Source: Gammaproteobacteria bacterium
Lineage (GTDB): Bacteria > Pseudomonadota > Gammaproteobacteria > Natronospirales > REEB76
Direction of reading: 5' to 3'
DNA: 62,668 nucleotides
NCBI GenBank assembly: GCA_027315405.1
Contig: DAHUYB010000019.1
Coordinates: forward strand, 1-62,668
In this document: one piece after another, positions 27,536 through 36,108 of the stretch
Numbering within the stretch: the stretch's first letter is position 1
Layout of the letters: each line of letters opens with the position of its first letter
Position numbers and translations under genes: made by a program
Notes under the pieces: model-generated
The model's database searches: none
Seen by the model: only the letters and a program-made list of their open reading frames with translations
What the model was told of the DNA's origin: nothing

Positions 27536-27578
27536 TAAAACCGGCCTGTCTCCGGGAGCGTAATGGACCCGTGGCCTT

Positions 27579-27602
27579 AAAGTCAAGTAAGGGATAATCG
27601 CC
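27579..27602 (-). repeat. Right terminal inverted repeat of the IS1595 element
   Basis: Pairs with 26031-26054, and is followed by the target duplication CTAATTAA (27603-27610) and then a 14-bp palindrome GGGGTAATTACCCC (27611-27624) that overlaps the stop of the next gene. Confidence 0.92.
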
Positions 27603-27617
27603 CTAATTAAGGGGTAA

Positions 27618-28601
27618 TTACCCCATTTCTAATACCATGCTTCTGATCGCCGCTTTTCCAAGGTCGAATAGGTCTATCGCCTCCTCCATTGTCAATACAT
27701 CCTCAGGATGGAGGAGTTCATTCCTATATAAATTACGCAATTGATCAAGAATCAATAATATTTCCGCTTTAGCTCCCGCTTCCCTCAAACCTTTTATATA
27801 TTCACCCCAATTTCTAACGGGAGGATCTTTCTTTAACACAGATTTATACCATTTCAATAAACCCGGTTCCACTGCATGCATTGTGTGGAATCCAGCGGCA
27901 GTTGGCAGATTGAAGGCTATACATTTCCCAGCTTCTTTAATATCAACAATATTTTCCTTGCTAAGTTTAGTGCGAATTTCGTCTGGCAATACATTTTCTG
28001 CTCGTTCAATCAAATCAGCAGTGTCATATATGCTTTTTTTGGATACAAAATAAGTTGCAACGTTATGCAATTCTGCAGTAAGTACGGTTTCGAAATCTCG
28101 TAAATTATTCGGAATTTGAAAAATTTCCATCGGAGTTAAATCACGATCTGGTGGCATCGCCTCAAAAATATTTCCAGGTACGAGAGGCGCCAGTATGTTT
28201 AACAATTCGTGCCCATCGGTTTTGCATACATTTAGAGGTATGACACTATCGTTCAAGAACCATGTGAGCCATAGGACTGCCGCATTGATTTGGAAAATGT
28301 GCTGATGCAATTTATCCCCTTCTTTAATACTGTTTAATGGAAATAATTGCTGTCCAAATTGGTAAAATTGGTGACAATCTACGCGTTGCATACCATCAAC
28401 CGCCGGCCATGAAAGGCCTAATAAGTGATGGTGATATAATAGACTTCTGCATGAAGAAGCTTCACCCACAATCTGAAGATGCTGTTCTGAAGCGGCTGCT
28501 TTCGAGTCCTCCACAGCCGAAGAAGAAGCCTGCTCCGAAGAAGTAGCTTCTAAAGCCCCTGATTCCATGGGGTCATATCCAGATTGATTAGCGTTTGTCA
28601 T
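27618..28601 (-). CDS. Unknown protein with HEPN-like R-x4-H motif under a LexA box
   Basis: Up to 327 residues. The first 45 residues are Ser/Ala/Glu-rich and low in complexity; the rest looks helical. The C-terminal part has AGKCIAFNLPTAAGFHTMHA and then ILDQLRNLYRNELLHPEDVL, containing Arg293-Asn-x3-His298, the R-x4-6-H pattern of HEPN ribonucleases and toxins. This is a motif match only. The ATG at 28601 lies 7 bp from the LexA box with no ribosome-binding site between, so the message would be leaderless or the true start is ATG 28568 (MESGALEATSS). It is divergent from the 28758 gene. It belongs to the island itself, not to the transposons. A role as a toxin or abortive-infection effector is possible but unproven. 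Confidence 0.6.
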   Translation of the reverse strand: MTNANQSGYDPMESGALEATSSEQASSSAVEDSKAAASEQHLQIVGEASSCRSLLYHHHLLGLSWPAVDGMQRVDCHQFYQFGQQLFPLNSIKEGDKLHQHIFQINAAVLWLTWFLNDSVIPLNVCKTDGHELLNILAPLVPGNIFEAMPPDRDLTPMEIFQIPNNLRDFETVLTAELHNVATYFVSKKSIYDTADLIERAENVLPDEIRTKLSKENIVDIKEAGKCIAFNLPTAAGFHTMHAVEPGLLKWYKSVLKKDPPVRNWGEYIKGLREAGAKAEILLILDQLRNLYRNELLHPEDVLTMEEAIDLFDLGKAAIRSMVLEMG

Positions 28602-28608
28602 GTATATA

Positions 28609-28628
28609 TACTGTATTTATATACAGTA
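28609..28628. promoter_or_regulatory. LexA (SOS) box
   Basis: TACTGTATTTATATACAGTA matches the gammaproteobacterial LexA consensus TACTGTATATATATACAGTA at 19 of 20 positions and has CTGT-N8-ACAG in full. It sits 7 bp upstream of the start of the minus-strand gene (28601) and about 130 bp before the plus-strand gene at 28758. Repression until DNA damage is the expected behaviour. Confidence 0.88.
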
Positions 28629-28685
28629 ACTGCGGTAGCGAGCAGTAAAGAGCTCGGCAACCTATGCTTTATCTTGCATAGACTC

Positions 28686-28713
28686 TTGGATTCTACTAGT
28701 AGGCTGCTATAAT
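28686..28713 (+). promoter_or_regulatory. Sigma-70-like promoter for the 28758-xis-int genes
   Basis: TTGGAT (28686-28691), 16 bp, then a perfect TATAAT (28708-28713), 44 bp before the start at 28758. Just upstream is a short inverted repeat CTATGC-N8-GCATAG (28662-28681) that could be an operator. Confidence 0.55.
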
Positions 28714-28757
28714 CTACCCGCCTCATTTAAGATCGTTGGTGATTTATGGAGGTCGGT

Positions 28758-29120
28758 ATGCATGAAATGTCCAATGACGAACTTGTGAAGCACCTTGATG
28801 CTGTCTGTAAGGCGTATCGGGGAGACGCTACGCAACTCGAGACCGCTGTTGGGATGTTCGTTCTCGGTCGGACGATGGGCTGGCGTGTGATGTATTTGAT
28901 CCATAGTGCCAGCACGGTGCGCAAATACGAGAAAATCCTCAACCTCAAGCTTCGTGAAGTTCTCCCAGAATACACCGAGGAATCCAAGCGCTCCAATGCT
29001 TACATGCTCCTAAAAATCTCTGACAGCATCAAGAATTTCTGGAAAGTAGTAAACGGTGTCTACCCCAACATCAAGTCCACTCAGCTGAGTGAACCTGACG
29101 CTCGCGCCAAGAGAGCGTAG
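28758..29120 (+). CDS. Unknown small protein of the island
   Basis: A 120-residue protein. GGAGGT lies 4 bp before the ATG at 28758, so this start is preferred over ATG 28746. Visible segments: LETAVGMFVLGRTMGWRVMY, LIHSASTVRKYEKILNLKLR, SDSIKNFWKVVNGVYP; probably all-helical. I recall similar proteins of unknown function in integrative elements and phages but cannot name a family. It is followed by xis-like and int genes on the same strand, which suggests a role in control or maintenance of the element. No enzyme motif is seen. Confidence 0.65.
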   Translation: MHEMSNDELVKHLDAVCKAYRGDATQLETAVGMFVLGRTMGWRVMYLIHSASTVRKYEKILNLKLREVLPEYTEESKRSNAYMLLKISDSIKNFWKVVNGVYPNIKSTQLSEPDARAKRA

Positions 29121-29144
29121 GGGGATATCACTACAGGAAAGTAC

Positions 29145-29360
29145 ATGCTTTTAAGCCAGTTTGCGCGGCAGCACTTTGTGGAGGGCTCTCGCCCTTCTCT
29201 ATCGACCTTGCGCCGGTTAGTGGTGAAAGGTGATCTGCCGGGGCGTCGCTTCGGTGGCCACTGGTATGTGGATTATTCCGCATACTTGGCGAACGGAGAT
29301 CCGCTCGTTACTAAGGTGCTCAATGAACAGGGGTGCGATCATGTGTCCGCGTCCCCGTAA
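29145..29360 (+). CDS. Excisionase-like protein
   Basis: A 71-residue protein with a winged-helix pattern typical of Xis/AlpA-like proteins: PSLSTLRRLVVKGDLPGRRF followed by GGHWYVDYSAYL. It lies 24 bp after the unknown gene and overlaps the start of int by 20 bp, the common Xis-Int arrangement. Excisionases bind att arms and steer the integrase toward excision. Small size and context support the call; sequence similarity alone would be weak. Confidence 0.7.
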   Translation: MLLSQFARQHFVEGSRPSLSTLRRLVVKGDLPGRRFGGHWYVDYSAYLANGDPLVTKVLNEQGCDHVSASP

Positions 29361-30453
29361 CCCGTTGAATGCCCGGCTACCGCCCAACCTGTCGCTACAT
29401 GCGACCGGGCTGTATCGCTATGTCCACCCCCTCAAAAAGACTCATCATTATCTCGGTTCAGACCGTCAAAAAGCAATCGAGGCCGCGCTAAAACTCAATG
29501 CGCTCCTCCTGCCGGCGAATCCATTAGTCGATAAAATTATCCGGCTTGAGCATAAGCTAAGCGAATGTATTGAGCTTTTTCGGCGTGAAGGCACCCCAGA
29601 ACGTCACTGGAAGCCCGATACGCAAGAGCTATACAAATACCGATTGAATCGCATAAACGCAGACCTAGGGCACCGATCGGTCGAGTCCCTTACCGTCAAA
29701 GATTGCGCTGAGTATCTACGCGACGTTACCGAAAGCCTGCGCGGCCGCGAGCAATACCGCGGTGCTTTGATTCTGGTGCTGGAGGGCGCCGTGCGAGAGG
29801 GCTGGATTCCTCACAACGTCGGCAAAGCGACCCGCGTTGCTAAAGCAGAGAGGCGACGTGCGCGACTCACGCTTGAGGCGTATCGCGTGATACACGGCCT
29901 AGCGCCCACTTGGCTGCAAAATGCAATGGATCTTTCCTTGCAGACCCTTCTCCGCCGGGCCGATATTTGCGCCATGCGGTTCGAGGATGTCCGCGAGGGA
30001 TATCTCTACGTGGTCCCCAGAAAGACTGAAACCACGAGCTACGTGCGCATGAAAATGCGCCTGGAAAATGGTCTTCAAGTCATTATAGACCGCTGCCGGG
30101 ATGGCCTGGCGTCCCCTTACCTTGTGCACCGGCTACCGGTGAAGCTGCCTGCGCATGGCAAGCGCGCCAAGGCTCGGGAGCACCATCTGCAGGTATTGCC
30201 GGACGATATCAGCCGGTCATTCCACCGTTTGGTGCTGCTTACCGGCGTGGATTACGGTACTGCCCTACCCCCGACTTTCCATGAGATTCGATCGCTTGGA
30301 GGCAGCCTGTATCGGGAGGCGGGTCGGACGCTACAGCAAGTGCAGGCGCTGATGGGACATTCGTCCGCGGAAATGACCCGACACTATCTCGAGGGGCATG
30401 ACGCCCCGTGGGTCGAAGTGCGCGCCGGTTTGACTCTCAGCGCGCAAACGTAA
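29341..30453 (+). CDS. int: Lambda-type tyrosine integrase
   Basis: A 370-residue integrase from ATG 29341. The N terminus resembles the lambda arm-binding domain (RLPPNLSLHATGLYRYVHP). The catalytic residues are present: Arg in TLLRRADICAMRFEDV, HxxR in FHEIRSLGGSLYREAG, and the final His and Tyr in ALMGHSSAEMTRHYLEG. An in-frame extension upstream overlaps the xis-like gene and is rejected. Its stop is 62 bp from attR, inside tRNA-Pro. It is intact, so excision may still be possible. Confidence 0.92.
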   Translation: MCPRPRNPLNARLPPNLSLHATGLYRYVHPLKKTHHYLGSDRQKAIEAALKLNALLLPANPLVDKIIRLEHKLSECIELFRREGTPERHWKPDTQELYKYRLNRINADLGHRSVESLTVKDCAEYLRDVTESLRGREQYRGALILVLEGAVREGWIPHNVGKATRVAKAERRRARLTLEAYRVIHGLAPTWLQNAMDLSLQTLLRRADICAMRFEDVREGYLYVVPRKTETTSYVRMKMRLENGLQVIIDRCRDGLASPYLVHRLPVKLPAHGKRAKAREHHLQVLPDDISRSFHRLVLLTGVDYGTALPPTFHEIRSLGGSLYREAGRTLQQVQALMGHSSAEMTRHYLEGHDAPWVEVRAGLTLSAQT

Positions 30454-30485
30454 TGGTAGGGAAATGGTAACGAAGTGGTAAACAG
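30452..30485 (+). repeat. Putative integrase arm-type sites next to attR
   Basis: Three tandem copies of a short motif with an 11-12-bp period (AATGGTAGGG, AAATGGTAACG, AGTGGTAAAC). The 11-mer GAAATGGTAAC at 30461-30471 recurs at 20248-20258, about 110 bp inside attL. Paired repeats flanking the core on both ends are what lambda-type integrases use as arm sites. Confidence 0.5.
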
Positions 30486-30514
30486 AAATGCTGAACTACG
30501 CTAAGTCATTGAAA

Positions 30515-30598
<84 letters not shown>

Positions 30599-30689
30599 GC
30601 TACCGGCCATGAATGCGCTATTTGGCGCCAAGCTCCCATGATACCTGATGGCTGCGATACGCGGAATCTGTGTAGTGGTGCTGAAAATA

Positions 30690-31046
30690 TCAGCGCTTAA
30701 GGGTTTGCAGCAGTTCTTCTAGTTCCACGCGCAGTTGGTGAACGATCTGCTGGCTTTGGGAGACATCCTGTTTGGCAGTATCGCTGGAAAGCTGCTGGCG
30801 TGCACCGCCAATGGTGAAACCCTGCTCATAGAGCAAACTGCGTATCTGGCGGATGACCAGGACATCATGGCGCTGGTAATAGCGGCGGTTGCCGCGGCGT
30901 TTGACCGGCTTGAGCTGGGGGAACTCCTGCTCCCAATAGCGCAGTACATGCGGCTTAACGCCGCAAAGATCACTGACTTCGCCGATGGTGAAGTAGCGCT
31001 TACCCGGGATCGGCGGGAGTTCGCTATTATTCCCGGCTTCCAGCAT
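30690..31046 (-). CDS. MerR-family transcriptional regulator
   Basis: A 118-residue regulator with the N-terminal MerR winged helix: [20 protein letters not shown] followed by [22 protein letters not shown]-terminal coiled coil ([20 protein letters not shown]) would mediate dimerisation. No effector-binding cysteines are seen. The gene starts within the last codons of ihfA, so the two are coupled. An ihfA-merR-tRNA-Pro order is common in pseudomonads and relatives; the regulator's targets are not known to me. Confidence 0.92.
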   Translation of the reverse strand: MLEAGNNSELPPIPGKRYFTIGEVSDLCGVKPHVLRYWEQEFPQLKPVKRRGNRRYYQRHDVLVIRQIRSLLYEQGFTIGGARQQLSSDTAKQDVSQSQQIVHQLRVELEELLQTLKR

Positions 31047-31326
31047 AAGCCTCTACCCGTGCTTTAAGCTTCTGTCCCGGACGGAAGGTGACCACCCGCC
31101 GGGCGCTAATCGGGATTTCCTCTCCGGTCTTTGGATTACGGCCGGGCCGCTGGTTCTTGCTCCGGAGGTCGAAATTTCCGAAGCCCGAAAGCTTGACCTG
31201 CTGCCCCTCGGCTAAAGCAAGGCGGACTTCCTCGAAAAAGAGGTCCACCAATTCCTTCGCCTCCCGCTTGTTGAGCCCCAATTCCTCAAACAAGGCCTCG
31301 GCCATTTCCGCCTTGGTCAGTGCCAT
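31027..31326 (-). CDS. ihfA: Integration host factor subunit alpha
   Basis: DNA-bending protein of the HU/IHF family, 99 residues. Features: [20 protein letters not shown] and the beta-arm [20 protein letters not shown], with the intercalating Pro in RNPKTG. IHF alpha is supported by its position 2 bp after pheT. IHF is also a typical cofactor of lambda-type integrases such as the one in the neighbouring island. Confidence 0.96.
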   Translation of the reverse strand: MALTKAEMAEALFEELGLNKREAKELVDLFFEEVRLALAEGQQVKLSGFGNFDLRSKNQRPGRNPKTGEEIPISARRVVTFRPGQKLKARVEAYAGSRE

Positions 31327-31328
31327 GC

Positions 31329-33701
31329 TCAGTCTCTTATTGTTGCACCCAATTTGAGCCGAAGTCGCTCGATGATTTTGGACATAACTGCATCGGCAGC
31401 CTCATCTGTTAGGGTGCGCGAAGAATCTTGTAAAATCAAGCCTAAAGCAACACTTTTTCGTCCAGAATCTATGCCGGGTCCGCGATATATGTCAAATATG
31501 CGTACTTCTTGGAGCAAGCTCGGTGCAGCCTCGATCACATAAGCCTGCAGCGCGGCCGCTGTGGCGCTCTCAGGAACTACCACGGCGATATCACGGCGTA
31601 CGGCTGGGTAACGGGAAATAGGCGCAAAAACCGGCACCACGCGCGCCGTGGCGAGCGCCTGACGGTCCAGTTCGAAAAGGATTGCCGATGACGGCAGATC
31701 CAATTGCTGCACCAGCCTAGGATGCAATTCCCCCAACCAGCCCCACTGGTGTTCACCCAGGCAAATAGCGGCACTCCTGCCCGGATGCAATGCCGGATGT
31801 GGGGTGCACACAAAATTGGGTGGCGAGTTCCCCGGGGCAAGCAATGCCTGCACATCCGACTTCATATCCTCAAAGGCGACGGCTCTTTCTGGTATTCCCC
31901 ACTGCTCCGGTTCCACCCGGCCATAGGCTAGACCAGCAATACAGCTTTTTTCTTTGATATCATTATCTTGCATACAATACCTACGACCAAACTCGAAAAT
32001 TCGTACTCGCCCTTGTTGACGGTTGAGGTTGTAACGCAGGGTCTGTATAAGCCCCGGCCATAGGGAACGGCGCAATTGCGACATCTCGGCGGAAATGGGA
32101 TTTTCCAGTTCGACGGCAATTCCATCCCCAGCCAGCCAAGTATCTAACTGCCGCGGTACGAAACTGTAGGTAATCACCTCCGAATAACCCCGCTGCACCA
32201 AGGTTTCCCGCAAGCGGTTAGGACTGAGGCGCTGCTCATCCGCTTGACCGGGCTGTACCGCAGCGATCAGGGGGGTCGCGGGAATGCGGTCAAACCCCCG
32301 CATGCGCCCTACTTCCTCAATGAGGTCCTCTTCCCGGCTGATATCGAAGCGATAGCTGGGTGGAGTAACCTGCCAACCTCCCGCTGCGGTTTTGAGTTTC
32401 ATCTCGAGACGCCGCAGGATACCCCCGACCTCCCGATCAGGGATGGCTGCCCCCAGAACTTCAGTCAATCGCTCCCGACGCAATAGCACCGAATGGGGTT
32501 TGGGTATCCCCGCTGCGGCACGCGTTTCCACCAATGGTCCCGGAAGACCGCCGGCAATGGCCAACAACAACTTAGTGGCATGCTCCAGGGCGCGACGCGG
32601 CAGTGCGGGATCTACTCCCCGCTCAAACCGGTGCGCAGCCTCGCTAGACAGACCGAAGCGGCGTGCCCTTCCTGCGATGGCCTGGGGCATAAAGAACGCA
32701 CTTTCGATAAAGATGTCCACGGTGTCGCCCGTGACACCCGAATCCTCACCGCCCATGATGCCAGCCAGTGCTTTGACCTTGTTGTGATCGGCAATGACCA
32801 GCACATCCTTTGACAGTGTGATGCGGCGTCCATCCAGCAAGGCGAGTAGTTCGCCCTCCCGCGCCCAGCGCACCACAATGCCGCCTTCAAGGTATCGCAA
32901 ATCGAAAGCATGCAGGGGTTGGCCCAATTCCAGCATCACATAGTTGGTAACATCAACTACCGGGTGAATCGGGCGCAAGCCGGCCCGCCGCAGCCGTTCG
33001 GTTAGCCATAACGGGCTGGTGATGTTTGTTCGCAGGCCTTGAATTATCCGCCCCACATATATTGGACACCCAGCGCTTGCTTTGAGCGCCACCGACAGGC
33101 GACCGGCACAGCGTGGTTTGATGGCCGTGATGCGCGGCACCTTCACGTGCAGGCGGTTGATAGCCGCCACTTCCCGTGCGAGTCCAGCCACACTCAGGCA
33201 ATCGCCGCGATTGGGCGTCAATTTGATATCCAACACAGCGTCCGGCAGATTCAGGTACCCGGCCATGGATTTGCCCACAGGCGCGTCAGCTGGTAACGCC
33301 ATGAGACCTGAAGAATCTTCGGTCAAGCCCAGTTCTTTTGCGGAACACAACATGCCCTGAGATTTCACACCGCGCAGTGTGACGGCTTTGACCTTGAGGC
33401 CATTCGGTAGCACGGCTCCAGGCGGCGCCAGCGGGGCACGCATGCCGACCCGCACATTGGGCGCACCGCAAACAACCTGGAGTCTCTGCTTGCCGCTATT
33501 TACGGTACAGACTTTGAGTTTGTCCGCATGCAGGTGCGAAATCATCTCCAGCACCTCACCCACCACCACATGGCTGAAGTTTGCCAGACAGGGACTAATG
33601 GATTCGACTTCCAAGCCCGCAAGTGTGAGTTGCTCAGCAAGATGCCGTATGTCCAGCTTGGGATTCACCCATTCACGTAACCAGTGTTCGCTGATTTTCA
33701 T
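31329..33701 (-). CDS. pheT: Phenylalanine-tRNA ligase beta subunit
   Basis: The 790-residue beta subunit of the alpha2-beta2 enzyme. It has the N-terminal tRNA-binding fold ([20 protein letters not shown]), the B3/B4 editing domain, the B5 domain and the C-terminal ferredoxin-like anticodon-binding domain ([20 protein letters not shown]). Length equals the E. coli form. It follows pheS by 15 bp and precedes ihfA by 2 bp. Confidence 0.97.
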   Translation of the reverse strand: MKISEHWLREWVNPKLDIRHLAEQLTLAGLEVESISPCLANFSHVVVGEVLEMISHLHADKLKVCTVNSGKQRLQVVCGAPNVRVGMRAPLAPPGAVLPNGLKVKAVTLRGVKSQGMLCSAKELGLTEDSSGLMALPADAPVGKSMAGYLNLPDAVLDIKLTPNRGDCLSVAGLAREVAAINRLHVKVPRITAIKPRCAGRLSVALKASAGCPIYVGRIIQGLRTNITSPLWLTERLRRAGLRPIHPVVDVTNYVMLELGQPLHAFDLRYLEGGIVVRWAREGELLALLDGRRITLSKDVLVIADHNKVKALAGIMGGEDSGVTGDTVDIFIESAFFMPQAIAGRARRFGLSSEAAHRFERGVDPALPRRALEHATKLLLAIAGGLPGPLVETRAAAGIPKPHSVLLRRERLTEVLGAAIPDREVGGILRRLEMKLKTAAGGWQVTPPSYRFDISREEDLIEEVGRMRGFDRIPATPLIAAVQPGQADEQRLSPNRLRETLVQRGYSEVITYSFVPRQLDTWLAGDGIAVELENPISAEMSQLRRSLWPGLIQTLRYNLNRQQGRVRIFEFGRRYCMQDNDIKEKSCIAGLAYGRVEPEQWGIPERAVAFEDMKSDVQALLAPGNSPPNFVCTPHPALHPGRSAAICLGEHQWGWLGELHPRLVQQLDLPSSAILFELDRQALATARVVPVFAPISRYPAVRRDIAVVVPESATAAALQAYVIEAAPSLLQEVRIFDIYRGPGIDSGRKSVALGLILQDSSRTLTDEAADAVMSKIIERLRLKLGATIRD

Positions 33702-33716
33702 AGGTACGCCGGATAT

Positions 33717-34757
<1,041 letters not shown>

Positions 34758-34797
34758 TCAAAACAAAGAGGGGAAAGGCAGTTTTACCTTTCCCCTC
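34758..34797 (-). terminator. Intrinsic terminator or attenuator between rplT and pheS
   Basis: On the minus strand an 11-bp perfect stem (GAGGGGAAAGG / CCTTTCCCCTC, loop of 8) is followed by TTTGTTTTG. It lies 43 bp after the rplT stop and 24 bp before pheS. In E. coli pheST is attenuated through a Phe-rich leader peptide; no Phe-rich reading frame is seen here, so this may be a partial terminator only. Confidence 0.72.
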
Positions 34798-34840
34798 ACT
34801 CGCTCACCGTCTGTGTGGTGGACCCATGCCCGGGCACAAA

Positions 34841-35197
34841 TTAAGGCAGACTGGCTTTGGCTTTCTCGACGAGTGCGGAGAAGGCGGCCTTGTCAAATAC
34901 GGCGATATCGGCAAGCATCTTGCGATCAAGCTCGATCTGCGCCTGTTTAAGTCCGTTCATGAAACGGCTGTAGGACAAGCCGTTCAAACGCGCCGCAGCA
35001 TTGATACGCGCCACCCACAGGGCGCGGAACTGGCGCTTGCGGTCGCGACGGTCGCGGAAAGCATATTGTCCGGCTTTCATCACCGCCTGCTTGGCGGCCT
35101 TGATGGTCTTGCGGCGGGCATTATAGTAGCCCTTGGCCTTGCCAAGCGTTTTCTTGTGCTTAGCACGGCTGGTAACGGAACGTTTAACGCGTGCCAT
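34841..35197 (-). CDS. rplT: 50S ribosomal protein L20
   Basis: A 118-residue basic protein with the L20 signature ([40 protein letters not shown]). Besides its ribosomal role L20 represses its own operon in E. coli by binding the leader before rpmI; a structured leader is present here too. It lies 14 bp after rpmI. Confidence 0.98.
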   Translation of the reverse strand: MARVKRSVTSRAKHKKTLGKAKGYYNARRKTIKAAKQAVMKAGQYAFRDRRDRKRQFRALWVARINAAARLNGLSYSRFMNGLKQAQIELDRKMLADIAVFDKAAFSALVEKAKASLP

Positions 35198-35211
35198 GTT
35201 TTATCCTCCCC

Positions 35212-35409
35212 TTACGACCATGGCAGCATCTGCTTCACGCGGTCGTGGTCTTGAGCGACCACCATATCACCGCCGCGAAGCTGGCGCTTGCGTTTGGAAC
35301 TTTTCTTGGTGAGGATGTGGCGTTTATGTGAATTGCCACGTTTGTATTTGCCGCTGGCGGTGGCGCAAAAGCGCTTGGCCGCGGCGCGCTTGGTTTTCAA
35401 CTTCGGCAT
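35212..35409 (-). CDS. rpmI: 50S ribosomal protein L35
   Basis: A 65-residue very basic protein: [20 protein letters not shown] then [20 protein letters not shown], diagnostic of L35. AAGGAG precedes the ATG. Order infC-rpmI-rplT is conserved in most bacteria. Confidence 0.98.
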   Translation of the reverse strand: MPKLKTKRAAAKRFCATASGKYKRGNSHKRHILTKKSSKRKRQLRGGDMVVAQDHDRVKQMLPWS

Positions 35410-35440
35410 TGCCGTAACTCCTTAGTTGCGTTTTCATAAG

Positions 35441-35503
35441 GCTTGGCCCCGCTTACGCGGCGTTCTTTAGAGTTGCCAAGCGATGGAACAGCGAACTGTT
35501 CCA
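35441..35503 (-). promoter_or_regulatory. Structured leader before rpmI (possible L20 operator)
   Basis: On the coding strand the infC-rpmI spacer folds as a TGGAACAG-TTCG-CTGTTCCA hairpin (35484-35503) with a UUCG tetraloop, followed by GCTTGGC (35475-35481) pairing with GCCAAGC (35441-35447) around an inner CCGC-GTAA-GCGG stem. E. coli L20 binds a structured leader at the same place. That this leader is an L20 site is inference. Confidence 0.5.
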
Positions 35504-35529
35504 CTTTTTATTTAAGCCCTTCTTGGGAC

Positions 35530-36048
35530 TTATTTTCTCTTGGGTGACAACACCATTACGAGCTGTCGGCCTTCGAGTCTGGGATACTGTTCCACCTGCG
35601 CCTGCTCATTGAGATCGCCCTTGATGCGTTCAATAAGCCCGGTACCCAGTTCCTGGTGGAGCATTTCACGACCGCGGAAACGTACCGTCACCTTGGCCTT
35701 ATCGCCTTCTGACAGGAAGCGTATCAGATTGCGAAGTTTTATCTTGTAGTCGCCCTCATCCGTGGTTGGGCGGAATTTCACTTCCTTGACTTGGATCTGT
35801 TTTTGCTTCTTGCGTGCGGTTTGCAGTTTCTTATTCTGCTCAAATAGATACTTGCCGTAATCCATCATCCGGCAAACCGGCGGCTCCGCCGTTGGTGACA
35901 CTTCCACGAGATCCACCCCCGCCTCCTGGGCGTACTGAATGGCTTCGCGTGTATTCATGATGCCGATCTGCTGGTCGCTCGGGCCGATGACCCGAACCTT
36001 GGGCGCCGTGATCTCCCCGTTGCGCCGGGCGCGCTTTTCAGAACTGAT
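35530..36048 (-). CDS. infC: Translation initiation factor IF-3
   Basis: A 172-residue IF-3 with N-domain IRVI-like start ([20 protein letters not shown]), the linker [20 protein letters not shown], and the C domain [19 protein letters not shown]. There is no ATG at the 5' end. TTGGAGGATCATCTAATCAG has a strong GGAGGA followed 7 bp later by ATC, giving [10 protein letters not shown]...; a non-canonical ATT or ATC start is the well-known autoregulatory feature of infC. The TTG at 36063 is part of the ribosome-binding site and unlikely to be the start. Confidence 0.93.
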   Translation of the reverse strand: MSSEKRARRNGEITAPKVRVIGPSDQQIGIMNTREAIQYAQEAGVDLVEVSPTAEPPVCRMMDYGKYLFEQNKKLQTARKKQKQIQVKEVKFRPTTDEGDYKIKLRNLIRFLSEGDKAKVTVRFRGREMLHQELGTGLIERIKGDLNEQAQVEQYPRLEGRQLVMVLSPKRK

Positions 36049-36108
36049 TAGATGATCCTCCAAAAATAAACCTGAACCCGTCCGGGAGTGAATCCATACT
36101 GGCGGCGT

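Larger units (their letters stand above)
26031..27602 (+). mobile_element. IS1595-family insertion sequence with a passenger gene
   Basis: A 1572-bp element with 24-bp terminal inverted repeats differing at one base (26031-26054, GGCGATTATCCCCTACTTGA..., and 27579-27602). It is flanked by 8-bp target duplications CTAATTAA (26023-26030 and 27603-27610), the duplication length known for the IS1595 family. It carries the transposase (with a nonsense codon) and, unlike simple insertion sequences, a second gene of 164 residues downstream. Its base composition is lower in G+C than the host. Confidence 0.92.
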
